A program made the position numbers and the translations under genes. The notes beneath the pieces were generated by a model. It saw only the letters and a program-made list of their open reading frames with translations. It did not search any database and had not been told where the DNA came from. A DNA stretch of 64,000 nucleotides from Paraburkholderia saeva. Lineage in GTDB: Bacteria; Pseudomonadota; Gammaproteobacteria; Burkholderiales; Burkholderiaceae. The stretch covers positions 1 to 64,000 of the forward strand of contig NZ_CAJQZC010000015.1 of assembly GCF_907164555.1 (NCBI RefSeq), given 5' to 3'. Shown one piece after another: positions 35,943 through 44,157 of this stretch. The stretch's first letter is position 1, and every line of letters starts with the position of its first letter.

Positions 35943-36752
35943 TCAGTCGTCGATCGATTCATGCACGGCCGCCGCGCCGCGTTTCCAGTAGCTGGCTGCA
36001 CGGATGCGCGTTTTGTCGACATCACGTTCAGTCGTGAGGTACTGGCGCACTGCGCGGATCGCGGCCGATTCGCCGGCTGCCCACACGTAACCTTCGCCCT
36101 CCGGCAGGAACGTTTCGCGCACGACATCCAGCAGCGTGCTTTCGCCATCGTCCGGATAGCACCACACGGTGTACAGATCGGCCTCCGTCGTGAAGTCGAT
36201 GCGCGCCGACGGATCGCGTACTTCCAGCACCGCAGCGACGCGCGTGCCGGCGGGCAGTTCTTCGAGGCGACGGCCGATCGCGGGCAACGCAGTTTCGTCG
36301 CCGATCAGCAGATGCCAGTCGAAACCCTGCGGAATCACAAACGAGCCACGCGGACCGCCGACGCCCAGATGCTGGCCGACACGCGCCGTGCGCGCCCAGC
36401 TCGAAGCCGGCCCGACCGCGTGAAGCACGAAGTCGATAACAAGCTCGCCTGCTTCGCGGTCGAAGCGGCGCGGCGTGTAGTCGCGTGCGACCGGACGCGG
36501 CTGGCCTTCGGAGAACACCGGGCCGTCGGGGCCCGCAACAGGCAGCAACGGCCTGTCTGCGCCCGGTGCGGGGAAAAACACCTTGATGTGATCGTCGAAC
36601 GATGCGGACGTGAAGTCGCGCAGGTCTTCGCCCGTCAGCGTGATGCGCACCAGATGCGGCGTCAGCGGTTCGACCCGCGACACCTGTAGCAGTCGGAACT
36701 TCAGCGGATGGCGCACGCGCACCACCGCCAGATCGGCACTCGTATTCAGCAT
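35943..36752 (-). CDS. Siderophore-interacting protein (YqjH/ViuB-like ferric reductase)
   Basis: The 269-residue FAD-binding reductase releases iron from ferric siderophores using NADPH. The flavin motif is RDYTPRRFD, and the NAD(P)-binding region includes DWHLLIGDETALPAIGRRLE and YVWAAGESAAIRAVRQYLTT. The start MLNTSADLAVVRVRHPLKFR is preceded by GGAGA eight bases away. It lies 38 bases below the PadR regulator gene and is probably co-transcribed with it. The same gene pair occurs as yqjI-yqjH in E. coli, where it is iron and nickel responsive. Confidence 0.9.
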   Translation of the reverse strand: MLNTSADLAVVRVRHPLKFRLLQVSRVEPLTPHLVRITLTGEDLRDFTSASFDDHIKVFFPAPGADRPLLPVAGPDGPVFSEGQPRPVARDYTPRRFDREAGELVIDFVLHAVGPASSWARTARVGQHLGVGGPRGSFVIPQGFDWHLLIGDETALPAIGRRLEELPAGTRVAAVLEVRDPSARIDFTTEADLYTVWCYPDDGESTLLDVVRETFLPEGEGYVWAAGESAAIRAVRQYLTTERDVDKTRIRAASYWKRGAAAVHESIDD

Positions 36753-36790
36753 GCGAGGTTCTCCGTTCAAATGAGAGGCCGGCGCGGCGC

Positions 36791-37504
36791 TCAAGGCGCG
36801 CTGCCGGTTTTGCCTTCAATTTCGGCCGTGGCGCGCGCGAGGATTGCGGCGATTCGGCGCTGTTCGTCGGGCGACGCGGCCGTGCGCAGCACCAGCGCGT
36901 TTTTCAGTGCGCGGCGCGCCGCGATGAGTTCGGGCACCCAGCCACCTTCGGACGGATCGGCGGGTTCTTCACCCGCAAACGCACGGCGCACCGAATCCAT
37001 CTTGCGTCCGATATGAGTGAGCTTCGCGAGCATCAGATCGACGCGCTCGCGGTTTTCGCCGAGGTACTGCTGGCCGCTTTCCGACAACGCGTAGCGCTTG
37101 CGGTTGCCCTCGACTTCGACGGTGACGTGACCGACTTCTTCAAGAAACGTAAGCGCCGGATACACCATGCCGGGACTCGGCGAATAAAAGCCGTTCGAGC
37201 GCGCGTCCAGCGCGCGGATGAGTTCGTAGCCGTGGCTCGGACGTTCCGCGAGCAGCCCGAGCAGAAGCAGTTGCAGGTCCTCTGACGTGAAGCGGCGGCC
37301 GCGCGGAAAGCCGTCGCCCTCGCCGCCGAAGCCGCCAGGGCCGCCCCCGAACGGCCCCCCACCGCCAAACGGGCCACCGCCGCGCCGGTGATGATGGCGG
37401 CCGATGGCGTGCCAGAACGAATGCAGCGCCTGCCATGAAAAGCGTTCAACATGGGCCCGGTGATCGTGCCAGGATGAATGATCGTGATGTGGGTGGTTAC
37501 GCAT
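36791..37504 (-). CDS. PadR family regulator, YqjI-like, with His/Gly-rich N-terminus
   Basis: The 237-residue regulator has an N-terminal 75-residue extension with many histidines (MRNHPHHDHSSWHDHRAHVE, HHHRRGGG) and phenylalanine-glycine repeats. A PadR winged helix follows at about 80-165 (LLLLGLLAERPSHGYELIRA, then SPSPGMVYPALTFLEEVGHV). The C-terminus is helical. The histidine-rich leader resembles YqjI, where such residues bind nickel or iron. It probably represses itself and the reductase gene through two tandem palindromes just upstream. Confidence 0.9.
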   Translation of the reverse strand: MRNHPHHDHSSWHDHRAHVERFSWQALHSFWHAIGRHHHRRGGGPFGGGGPFGGGPGGFGGEGDGFPRGRRFTSEDLQLLLLGLLAERPSHGYELIRALDARSNGFYSPSPGMVYPALTFLEEVGHVTVEVEGNRKRYALSESGQQYLGENRERVDLMLAKLTHIGRKMDSVRRAFAGEEPADPSEGGWVPELIAARRALKNALVLRTAASPDEQRRIAAILARATAEIEGKTGSAP

Positions 37505-37530
37505 GACCGATACTCCGTTTGTCGTAAAAC

Positions 37531-37558
37531 ATATCTTAAGATATATATCGAAAGATAT
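37531..37558. promoter_or_regulatory. Two tandem 14-bp palindromes, PadR operators
   Basis: ATATCTTAAGATAT (37531-37544, perfect palindrome) is directly followed by ATATCGAAAGATAT (37545-37558, palindromic except the central four). They lie 27 bases upstream of the PadR start codon. They overlap the promoter, so binding would block it. Confidence 0.75.
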
Positions 37559-37566
37559 ACTGTCAA
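37538..37566 (-). promoter_or_regulatory. Sigma-70 promoter of the PadR/ferric reductase operon
   Basis: On the minus strand a perfect TTGACA -35 box (37561-37566) is followed after 17 bases by TATCTT (37538-37543) as -10. The two tandem palindromes fill the spacer and the -10. Confidence 0.7.
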
Positions 37567-38025
37567 GTCGAATTTGACGGGTTATCGGCGCACACTAAAG
37601 TCTGCGGGAGCGCCGAAAGCCCCGTTCAGAGACAAAAAAGTCTGCGGGAAGGGCAAAATTTGCAGTGCGCTGCACAATTTCTAAGGGTTTTACAGGCTGA
37701 AGCTGACGCATTTTCTTGAGAGACCTCGGCTGAATACGACACACGCCTGCGGATTATTTTAGGGTCTGATAGTTGGGGCGAAGAGCATCGTCTTCTGACT
37801 TGTGAGGCGCGGGAAGGAATTTGGCGGAAGGGGGCAATCCGTCCAAAAAGCCATTGTGCTGGCGAGCTTTGGGAGGGACGGCCTTGTTAGGGCCGCGTGC
37901 CCAGGTGAGCAGGGCACTCACAGACATGCTTTACAACTTGAGATATAGGGCTGCATCGGACAGCGGGCATTGGAGGCCCGCTGTCGTACGCCCTCACCAC
38001 ATTTGCGGCCCGGGCGTCGATGCTC
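37567..38025. other. 459-base gap with degraded sequence and one long inverted repeat
   Basis: No gene is recognised. The composition is less GC-rich than around it, and the short open frames have no family look. A perfect 10-bp inverted repeat lies at 37959-37985 (GACAGCGGGC, 7-nt loop, GCCCGCTGTC), without a T-run. The stretch probably belongs to the same decayed patch as the gene fragments downstream. Confidence 0.4.
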
Positions 38026-38338
38026 TTAACGTTTGTGGACAAAGTCCTCGAGCGCCTGGAACTTGAGGTCATCTTTTAGCGCCGGGTCAGCCCACGCTAT
38101 CTTTTCCAAGCTCTCACGCAACTGGGAAACGGCAATCCGCCGTTTGTCGACCACGGCGACCAATAGGGCCAACGCATCCCTTGGGTGCCTGCTGATTCAG
38201 TTCTATCAGGACGTGATACGCGAGCGGGATGGGCGTGAGCCACGGCATTACAATCTTGAGTGCCTCCGGGAACGCCACGTCAGCCGCAATGGCGATTCGC
38301 GCAATCAGCGCACCTCGTCGTTGACACCCGAAGGCGAC
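38026..38338 (-). pseudogene. Remnant of an unidentified helical protein gene with a frameshift
   Basis: On the minus strand a protein-like sequence ends at a TAA (38026-38028): RRIAVSQLRESLEKIAWADP, then ALKDDLKFQALEDFVHKR. About 38174 the frame changes; upstream it reads RRGALIARIAIAADVAFPEA, then LKIVMPWLTPIPLAYHVLIE, followed by LNQQAPK. The two parts join well if one frameshift is allowed. No start codon or ribosome site is visible. I do not recognise the family. It is interpreted as the 3' end of a dead gene. Confidence 0.45.
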
Positions 38339-38864
38339 GTTGGAGCTTTGCCTGACCGACAGTGAGAGCGATCTGATCAGCGAGGGGTTCGACGTCGCGA
38401 TCCGTATTGGTCAGCTAGCGGATTCATCCCTTTTCGCAAGACGCCTTGCTATGCTGGAAGAAGTCGTGGTGGGTCATCCACGGTATTTGAAGCGACCGGT
38501 TGCGCGACCCGCAGACTTGCAGACGTTGCCGTGGGTGGCGTTCTCGGGATCTCTGGGCCGTGACGATGTCGAGTTTGAACGTCGTGGCCGCAAGCAGAAA
38601 GTCAGGGTGACACCGCGCCTGAAGATTGACCAGATCATTGGGCACCGCGAGGTGCTTCTCTCTGGTGCTGGCGTGGGACTGATTCATCGATACGCTGTCG
38701 ATCAAGACATCCGTGATGGACGACTCGTCCGGCTTCTTCCCGATTGGCGGTTGCCCGAATGGCCAGTGCACCTGATGTTTCCTGCCAAGGCGCAGACTCA
38801 TCGCCTGCGGGAGTGGTGCGCCGAGCTTCAGCAAGAGCTCGACGGGATTCCCGGCGTGACCTGA
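38325..38864 (+). pseudogene. 3' fragment of a LysR-family regulator gene
   Basis: The reading frame opens at 38325, directly after a stop, and reads HPKATLELCLTDSESDLISE. It then follows the LysR effector-binding domain to the end (GFDVAIRIGQLADSSLFARR, PRYLKRPVARPADLQTLPWV, VLLSGAGVGLIHRYAVDQDI). The N-terminal HTH and the first part of the effector domain, about 120 residues, are missing and are not found in other frames upstream. A TTG at 38340 could start a 174-residue product, but without a DNA-binding domain. This is best read as a truncated gene. Confidence 0.75.
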
Positions 38865-38946
38865 CGCGAGGGGAGTCGGGCGCACAAAGCCCCCGGTCTG
38901 CGAGCTGGTCGCTGGAGCGATTCGAGCCTTTGCATGGGGTAATTTG

Positions 38947-40641
38947 TTATTTTCGTGCGGAATCTGGCGGTTTTTCCTGAGCGCTTTTTCTGCCGGTGCT
39001 GCTGCATGGCCGGTCGATTACGTGACCCGTTGCTGCCCCCTCACGGCGAATGGCACCGGGAGCACGACCGCTACCCACCGCCGCTTGCTTGCTCTCGTCT
39101 AGCTGGAACACTGCCACCGCGTCTCTGAGCACGGCGGCCTGTTCTTCCAGCGACTTTGCGGCAGCCGCGGCCTCTTCCACGAGCGCCGCGTTGTGCTGGG
39201 TCACCTCGTCGATCTGGGTAATCGCCTTGTTGACCTGGGCAATGCCCTCGCTCTGTTCGAGCGCCGCCGTTTCGATCTCACCCATGATGCCGGTCACGCG
39301 CTCCACAGCGTACATCGCCTCGCGCATCGTCTTGCCTGCTTCCGCCACGAGCGATGCGCCCTGTCCCACCTTCGCGACCGATTCGCCGATCAATTCCTTG
39401 ATTTCCTTCGCAGCCGCACCGGAGCGTTGCGCGAGGCTGCGTACCTCCGAAGCGACGACCGCGAAGCCCCGCCCCTGCTCGCCCGCCCGCGCCGCTTCAA
39501 CGGCAGCGTTCAACGCGAGAATGTTGGTCTGGAAGGCGATACCCTCGATCATGCCGATAATCTCCGCGACCTTGCGTGACGAGGCTGTGATGCCGTCCAT
39601 CGTCTCGGTCACCCGGCCCACCACGGTGCCGCCGCGCGTCACCGTTTCGAGCGCGCCGAGGGCCAGGCGGTTGGCTTGCTGGGCGTTGTCGGCATTCTGC
39701 TTCACGGTCGCCGACAATTCCTCCATGCTGGCCGCGGTCTGCTCCAGCGCCGTGGCCTGTTGTACGGTCCGGCGCGACAGGTCGGCATTGCCGAGGGCAA
39801 TCTCGTTGGCCCCCCGGGCTATCGAGCCCGTGCTGCCGCGCACCTTCGATACCGTGTCGATCAAGGCATCGCGCATCTGCGTCAGGGCGGTGAGCAACTG
39901 GCCCATCTCGTTGCGCGAGCGGATCGGGACCACGATCGACAAATCCCCCGCGGCGATGTGTTGAAAGTGGCGAATGGTCTGGTTGACCGGCGTGATGACC
40001 GCAACGGAGATGCCGACGCGCGCCAGCACGCCGATCACCATGGCCAGCACGCCGATCGCGGCGAACAACAGGGTGGCAACGTGGAATCGCGCGGCGGCGT
40101 TTTCGGCCTCGCTCTGCTGGTTGCGGGATTCCAGTGCTTTGAGCGCATCGATCGCGTTCGTGTAGGTCGCGTAGTAGCCGCTGGTGGCTTCGCCCTGGAC
40201 ACTGCGGAAGGTGTTGAAGTCATTGTTGGCAAGCGCTTCGAATTCCGGTTCGATACCGTGCTCGACCAGCGCGGCACGCGCGGTCGCCACCGCCTGAACG
40301 AGCCGCGCTTCGTCGTCGCTGCTGAAGGGGCCTGCTGCGTAGGTACGGAATTCGTTGTTCGATTCGACCAGCAGCCGGTGTGCCGCGGGCAACAGATCGT
40401 CGGTTTGCGCGCCGGCGCTGAACAAGGTTTTGTAGCTGCCTAGCGCGAGACGTACCTGGAGAAGCTTCGTCGAACTGGCATTCAGATGCGTCAACGCCGC
40501 CGAGTTGCGCTGCACGTCTTCGAGGCCATGGCTCGCGAGTTCGAGCGCACCATAGCCAATGCCGATCACGGTAAGAAGAAACGCGACCAGCACGCCGATG
40601 ACCAGCGTCAGACCACCCCGTATGGTGATGTTGTGCAACAT
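38947..40641 (-). CDS. Methyl-accepting chemotaxis protein
   Basis: The 564-residue chemoreceptor has a first membrane helix at about 10-30, a four-helix-bundle periplasmic domain at about 35-190, a second helix at about 190-215, HAMP at about 215-270 and a signalling domain to 520. The hairpin tip shows the conserved IIGMIEGIAFQTNILALNAA, then VEAARAGEQGRGFAVVASEV and RSLAQRSGAAAKEIKELIGE. It starts MLHNITIRGGLTLVIGVLVA. The ligand is unknown. It lies downstream of a porin gene of the sugar regulon, so chemotaxis to the same sugar is conceivable. Confidence 0.93.
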   Translation of the reverse strand: MLHNITIRGGLTLVIGVLVAFLLTVIGIGYGALELASHGLEDVQRNSAALTHLNASSTKLLQVRLALGSYKTLFSAGAQTDDLLPAAHRLLVESNNEFRTYAAGPFSSDDEARLVQAVATARAALVEHGIEPEFEALANNDFNTFRSVQGEATSGYYATYTNAIDALKALESRNQQSEAENAAARFHVATLLFAAIGVLAMVIGVLARVGISVAVITPVNQTIRHFQHIAAGDLSIVVPIRSRNEMGQLLTALTQMRDALIDTVSKVRGSTGSIARGANEIALGNADLSRRTVQQATALEQTAASMEELSATVKQNADNAQQANRLALGALETVTRGGTVVGRVTETMDGITASSRKVAEIIGMIEGIAFQTNILALNAAVEAARAGEQGRGFAVVASEVRSLAQRSGAAAKEIKELIGESVAKVGQGASLVAEAGKTMREAMYAVERVTGIMGEIETAALEQSEGIAQVNKAITQIDEVTQHNAALVEEAAAAAKSLEEQAAVLRDAVAVFQLDESKQAAVGSGRAPGAIRREGAATGHVIDRPCSSTGRKSAQEKPPDSARK

Positions 40642-40748
40642 GGTGTCCCTTTAGTCTGATTAACGTCCTGGCCGGGTGACGCACGACCCGGGGCTCGGCA
40701 GGCAAGGTCGTGAGCGATACGAATTCGAACTCTCGCAATCAAGCGGGG

Positions 40749-40777
40749 AAAAGGCTGGCCCGCCCTCCCGGGCCAGC
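40749..40777 (-). terminator. Intrinsic terminator of the porin gene
   Basis: On the minus strand a 9-bp perfect stem (GCTGGCCCG/CGGGCCAGC, 40754-40777) with a 6-nt loop is followed by CTTTTCC. It lies about 150 bases after the porin stop and before the chemoreceptor gene, so it separates the two transcripts. Confidence 0.75.
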
Positions 40778-40929
40778 AAAACGGCAGTCAGCGAAGCGTG
40801 CGATCCAGGCATCTGCGGGGAAGAATTCGCCTGAACCATCGCTTCGCCGACCGACCGCCGTACTTGCAGGACAACTAAGCGAAACGCAAAGCCGGTTGTC
40901 CGCGCGACCCGCTGTCGCGCCTGGGCGGA

Positions 40930-41928
40930 TCAGAACGCGTGGCGCAGACCGACCGTGTAACCCAGGCCGTTGGTCGACGTGCCCGTTTGCTCCCACCCCG
41001 TGGTGGTGCCGTATGTGAAGTGGCCCGACTGGGTGTCGTAGACGACGTCGGCGTAGACGCTCGTCGCTTTGGACAGGAAGTAGAAATAGCCCAGCACGCT
41101 ACGGCATTGAATGGTCCGGCCGTTGGCGGTCGTGTGGCTGAAGGTCGACAGGATCTGCTGCGCGGGGCCCAGGGGGATGTTGATGCCGACCATCTGGTTG
41201 TGCATCTCCTGGCTGAACGTGTTCTGGCCAAAACCATAGCCGGCATAGAGGCGCGCGATACCGAAGTCGTACTGCCCCGACGTGTAGGCCCAGTGAGCGT
41301 TATCGCCCTGCGGACGGATGAACGAGGCAGCGAGCTTGAGCTTCGGATCCTCGTAGACGATCGAGGTCGAATACGGAATGTTGTTGCCGGTCACCGCCGA
41401 GTCGCGAGCCGCGACCTGGGCGCGAAACGTCACGTTAGCCCACTTGTACATGTAGTTGGCGGAGTTGTTCGTCCGCACGGTATCGATCTGGCCGGGGCCG
41501 CCATTGGCCTCCGAAATGCCGCCTCGCGCGCCGTAGCCCGACGCCAGGCCGTTCTGACCGAACGGGTCGGCCGACACTTCGGCGTAGTGGCTCGCGTTGA
41601 CGTCGCGGCCCAACGCGAGGTGACCGAACCAGCCCTCGAGCCCGACGGTAGAGCGGCCGCTGAAGAACGAACTCGAGTTGTAGAAGGTGCCGTTGTTCGG
41701 ATTGAACTGCTGTTCGAGCTGGAAGATCGCCCGGTAGCCGCCGCCCAGATCCTCGACGCCTTTCAAACCCCAGAAGCTGGTTGCCCCGGTATTCATCCGG
41801 ATGGCATTGCTGCCGTCGTACTTGCCGACTTCGAGGTCGGCAAGTCCATACAGCGTCACCGATGACTGGGCCATCGCCGCGTTTGTGCCCATCACCGTCA
41901 AAGCGGCCACGACCAACTTTCTTTTCAT
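40930..41928 (-). CDS. Outer-membrane porin, Burkholderia general type
   Basis: The 332-residue protein has a signal peptide (MKRKLVVAALTVMGTNAAMA, cleaved before QSSVTLYG) and the standard opening SSVTLYGLADLEVGKYDGSN. Alternating beta strands make a 16-stranded trimeric porin, and the last residue is phenylalanine, the outer-membrane insertion signal. GGAGACGGAG lies directly upstream. Its promoter carries two AGTTCC-N7-GGAACT sites like those of the sugar ABC operon, so it is probably the sugar-induced pore of that system. Confidence 0.92.
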   Translation of the reverse strand: MKRKLVVAALTVMGTNAAMAQSSVTLYGLADLEVGKYDGSNAIRMNTGATSFWGLKGVEDLGGGYRAIFQLEQQFNPNNGTFYNSSSFFSGRSTVGLEGWFGHLALGRDVNASHYAEVSADPFGQNGLASGYGARGGISEANGGPGQIDTVRTNNSANYMYKWANVTFRAQVAARDSAVTGNNIPYSTSIVYEDPKLKLAASFIRPQGDNAHWAYTSGQYDFGIARLYAGYGFGQNTFSQEMHNQMVGINIPLGPAQQILSTFSHTTANGRTIQCRSVLGYFYFLSKATSVYADVVYDTQSGHFTYGTTTGWEQTGTSTNGLGYTVGLRHAF

Positions 41929-41948
41929 AATTCTCCGTCTCCTCGTTA

Positions 41949-41997
41949 AGTTCCGTTAGTTGGAACTGATAACGTGAGACTACCATTTGATGGAACT
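41949..41997. promoter_or_regulatory. Two AGTTCC-N7-GGAACT operators upstream of the porin gene
   Basis: A perfect site is at 41949-41967 (AGTTCC, 7 nt, GGAACT). A second is at 41979-41997 with one degenerate arm (ACTACC, 7 nt, GGAACT). They are 30 bp apart, about three helical turns, and lie 21-70 bases before the porin start codon. The same motif flanks the ABC operon promoter. Confidence 0.7.
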
Positions 41998-42021
41998 TAT
42001 GCAAGACGTTTTATTGCGGAT

Positions 42022-42197
42022 TCGGGATAGCCCCAGGGATTGTGTTGCAATTCGGCATCAATCGAATCGTCGGGAACGGGGCGAAAGCGGCTTCCGGGGC
42101 GGGCGAGCGGCGCCGGCCCCGGATTTTCCGAGGGTGGGGCTTGAACGGGCGTTTGGGGAGGGGAGGCGTCGCCGGGCGCGGTGCCGGCGACGTTTTT
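42022..42197 (+). ncRNA. Candidate small RNA divergent from the porin gene
   Basis: A plausible plus-strand promoter (TTGATG at 41987-41992, 17 bases, TTTATT at 42010-42015) and a strong plus-strand terminator at 42167-42197 enclose about 175 bases with no recognisable protein. The -35 overlaps an AGTTCC-N7-GGAACT operator. This is an inference from promoter and terminator pairing; expression is unproven. A 93-codon open frame from 41987 has shadow-like composition. Confidence 0.35.
42167..42197 (+). terminator. Intrinsic terminator on the plus strand, antisense to the fused regulator gene
   Basis: A 9-bp perfect stem (CGTCGCCGG/CCGGCGACG, 42167-42192) with an 8-nt loop is followed by TTTTT (42193-42197). 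No plus-strand protein gene precedes it. It faces the 3' end of the minus-strand IclR/SMP-30 gene. It could end a small RNA or protect that gene from antisense transcription. Confidence 0.7.
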
Positions 42198-42218
42198 CGC
42201 TGATGCGAGGAGGGGGTG

Positions 42219-43994
42219 TTAGCCGGCGAACGTCGTCTCGGGCAGCCCGCGCACTCCGGGGACATTGACCGCGAAGAGCGAGCCGGACAGCGGAGCGCTG
42301 TTCAGCAGGTCTTCGGTGAGCCGCACCCGTGCGCTCGTGACGTAGAGCACGTCGAGATTCTGGCCGCCGAAACAGCAACTCGTGGGGCGCGGCACCGGCA
42401 TGCGGATGCGCGTCATTTCGCGGCCCTCGGGATCGAATCGCGCCACGCACCAGTCGTCCCACATGGCAACCCACAGGCATCCGTCCGCGTCGACCGTCAG
42501 TCCGTCCGGCGCGCCAGCTGACGAGTCCAGCGTGATAAACGGACGGCGATTGCCAATTGTTCCGCTGATCAGGTCAAAGTCATACTGGTAGACAGTCTTG
42601 CGGTGCGAATCCGTGAAGTACATCAGCGTATTGTCAGGATTCCAGCCCAGGCCGTTCGATACCGTGAAGCCGGTATCCATCTTCTTCCAGGAGCCGTCGG
42701 CGTCCACCCTGAACAGGCTGCCGCGGTTTGCCGCCGTGCCCATGTCCATGGTGCCGACCCACAGGCGGCCCATGCGGTCGCATTTGCCGTCGTTGTACCG
42801 ATTGCCGGGCCGGTCGAATTCGGGATGGGAAAAGCGCGTCAGATTTCCGGCGCCATCAACCGTCATCAGGCCGCCGGGCGTCGCGATAAGCAGTCCGCCC
42901 GTTGCCTTCGGAATCACCAGGCTCAGCATCGAACCGAGCTTTGTCTCCGTGCTGGTTTGGCTTGCCGCGTCGAATCGATGGATCGTTGGCGTCAGGATGT
43001 CGACCCAGTAAAGCGCGTCGTCGCGCGGCGACCACATGGGCGCCTCGCCGAGCAGCGCCGGCACCTGGCTCACGCAGTGGACGTCCGCGTTTGCCAGCGC
43101 GGGCGGCTGGCTTTTCGCCGACAGCGACATCGACCGGCCGCCCGAGTTGTGCGAGATCTTGCGCGCCGCCCCCATGACGGCTGCCGACAGGTTGTGCGCG
43201 CGGGTCGCGTCGAGCCGGCCTGCCGTGCCGGAGACCGCCACCGCGCCGATCGGCCGGCCCTCGAAGTCGAAAATCGGCGCCGCGAGCGCCACCGAGTCGT
43301 CCGAGCTTTCCTGGTTGGCCAGCGCGTAGCCGCGCGAGCGCGTGAGGTCGAGCTCGCTGCGCAGGGCGTCGACCGACGTGATCGTGCGCGGCCCGAACGT
43401 ATTCAGCGTGATCGAACTCAGCAGATCCTGCTGCTGGCGGGGGTCGAGGTAAGCGGCGATGGCCTTGCCGACCGCGCTGGCGTGCAGCGGCAGGCGCATG
43501 CCCACGCCCAGCACGACGCGGCCCGTCTGGCGCGCGTCTTCGCTTGCGATGACCACGGCGCTGTTGCCGTCCAGAATGGCCAGATGCACCGCCTCGCCGA
43601 CCAGATCGCGCAGCACGACGAGCTCGTCCTGTGCGGCGATCCGCAGGTCGAAGTCGCTCCAGACCTCGTGCGCGAGTTCCAGAAAGCGCAGCCCGAGGCG
43701 GAACGTCTTGCTGTAGGCGTCGTGGCGCAGCAGACCCTCGCGCTGGAGCGTGGTCAGGATGCGGTGCAGCGTGCCTTTGGGCAGGCCGCAGGCGCGCAGC
43801 AATTGGGTGAAGGTCATCGGCGCCGGAGCCTGCGAGACGATGTTCAGCAGGTACATCGCCTTTTCGAGCACCCCGACGCCCGCCGGGGTTTTCTCTTCCG
43901 GCGCGACCAACACCGCGGGTTCTTCCGTCTCCAGTTCCGTTTCCACCCCGTTCGTCGAGGCGGTTTCCACGAGTTTTCGTTTCGCTTTTGTCAA
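42219..43994 (-). CDS. IclR transcriptional regulator fused to an SMP-30 lactonase
   Basis: The 591-residue protein is one uninterrupted frame. Residues 1-36 are a charged tail. Residues 38-95 form an IclR winged helix (LPKGTLHRIL recognition helix), and 105-280 the IclR effector domain (GMRLPLHASAVGKAIAAYLD, then IFDFEGRPIGAVAVSGTAGR). About 285-305 is a linker, and 310-585 an SMP-30/gluconolactonase propeller. The four expected metal ligands are present: E317 (LLGEAPMW), N401 (RYNDGKCDR), N447 (SNGLGW) and D497 (GAPDGL). The lactonase should open a sugar lactone; the regulator should sense a pathway compound. An internal ATG at 43130 could start a free lactonase but has no good ribosome site. 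The downstream sugar operon and upstream porin share operators that this protein probably binds. Confidence 0.88.
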   Translation of the reverse strand: MTKAKRKLVETASTNGVETELETEEPAVLVAPEEKTPAGVGVLEKAMYLLNIVSQAPAPMTFTQLLRACGLPKGTLHRILTTLQREGLLRHDAYSKTFRLGLRFLELAHEVWSDFDLRIAAQDELVVLRDLVGEAVHLAILDGNSAVVIASEDARQTGRVVLGVGMRLPLHASAVGKAIAAYLDPRQQQDLLSSITLNTFGPRTITSVDALRSELDLTRSRGYALANQESSDDSVALAAPIFDFEGRPIGAVAVSGTAGRLDATRAHNLSAAVMGAARKISHNSGGRSMSLSAKSQPPALANADVHCVSQVPALLGEAPMWSPRDDALYWVDILTPTIHRFDAASQTSTETKLGSMLSLVIPKATGGLLIATPGGLMTVDGAGNLTRFSHPEFDRPGNRYNDGKCDRMGRLWVGTMDMGTAANRGSLFRVDADGSWKKMDTGFTVSNGLGWNPDNTLMYFTDSHRKTVYQYDFDLISGTIGNRRPFITLDSSAGAPDGLTVDADGCLWVAMWDDWCVARFDPEGREMTRIRMPVPRPTSCCFGGQNLDVLYVTSARVRLTEDLLNSAPLSGSLFAVNVPGVRGLPETTFAG

Positions 43995-44028
43995 GTTTTT
44001 TTCGCCCCTGGCGTAATTAGTGCGCTGA

Positions 44029-44157
44029 TGTTCCGCTGGAACGTATCTCCTGAGGGCATTGTACGCGCAAGCCTGCCTCAGGCGATATTTGTTCTATTGG
44101 GTGGAACTTTTAAAAACGTCGTGCTATGATGGATTCACAAGTTCCAATTATAGAAAC
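44029..44157. promoter_or_regulatory. Operators and promoter of the sugar ABC/galactonate operon
   Basis: Two imperfect AGTTCC-N7-GGAACT sites lie at 44090-44108 (TGTTCT, 7 nt, GGAACT) and 44140-44158 (AGTTCC, 7 nt, GAAACA), 50 bp apart. A related palindrome with a 3-nt spacer is at 44029-44043 (TGTTCC, GCT, GGAACG). A good -10 box TATGAT is at 44125-44130, so one site overlaps the -35 region and the other covers the early transcript. That layout suits repression. Confidence 0.65.

Noticed and set aside
44029..44043. Palindrome TGTTCC-GCT-GGAACG as a further copy of the AGTTCC-N7-GGAACT site
   Set aside because: The half-sites match but the spacer is 3, not 7, so it is noted with the promoter and not counted as the same site.
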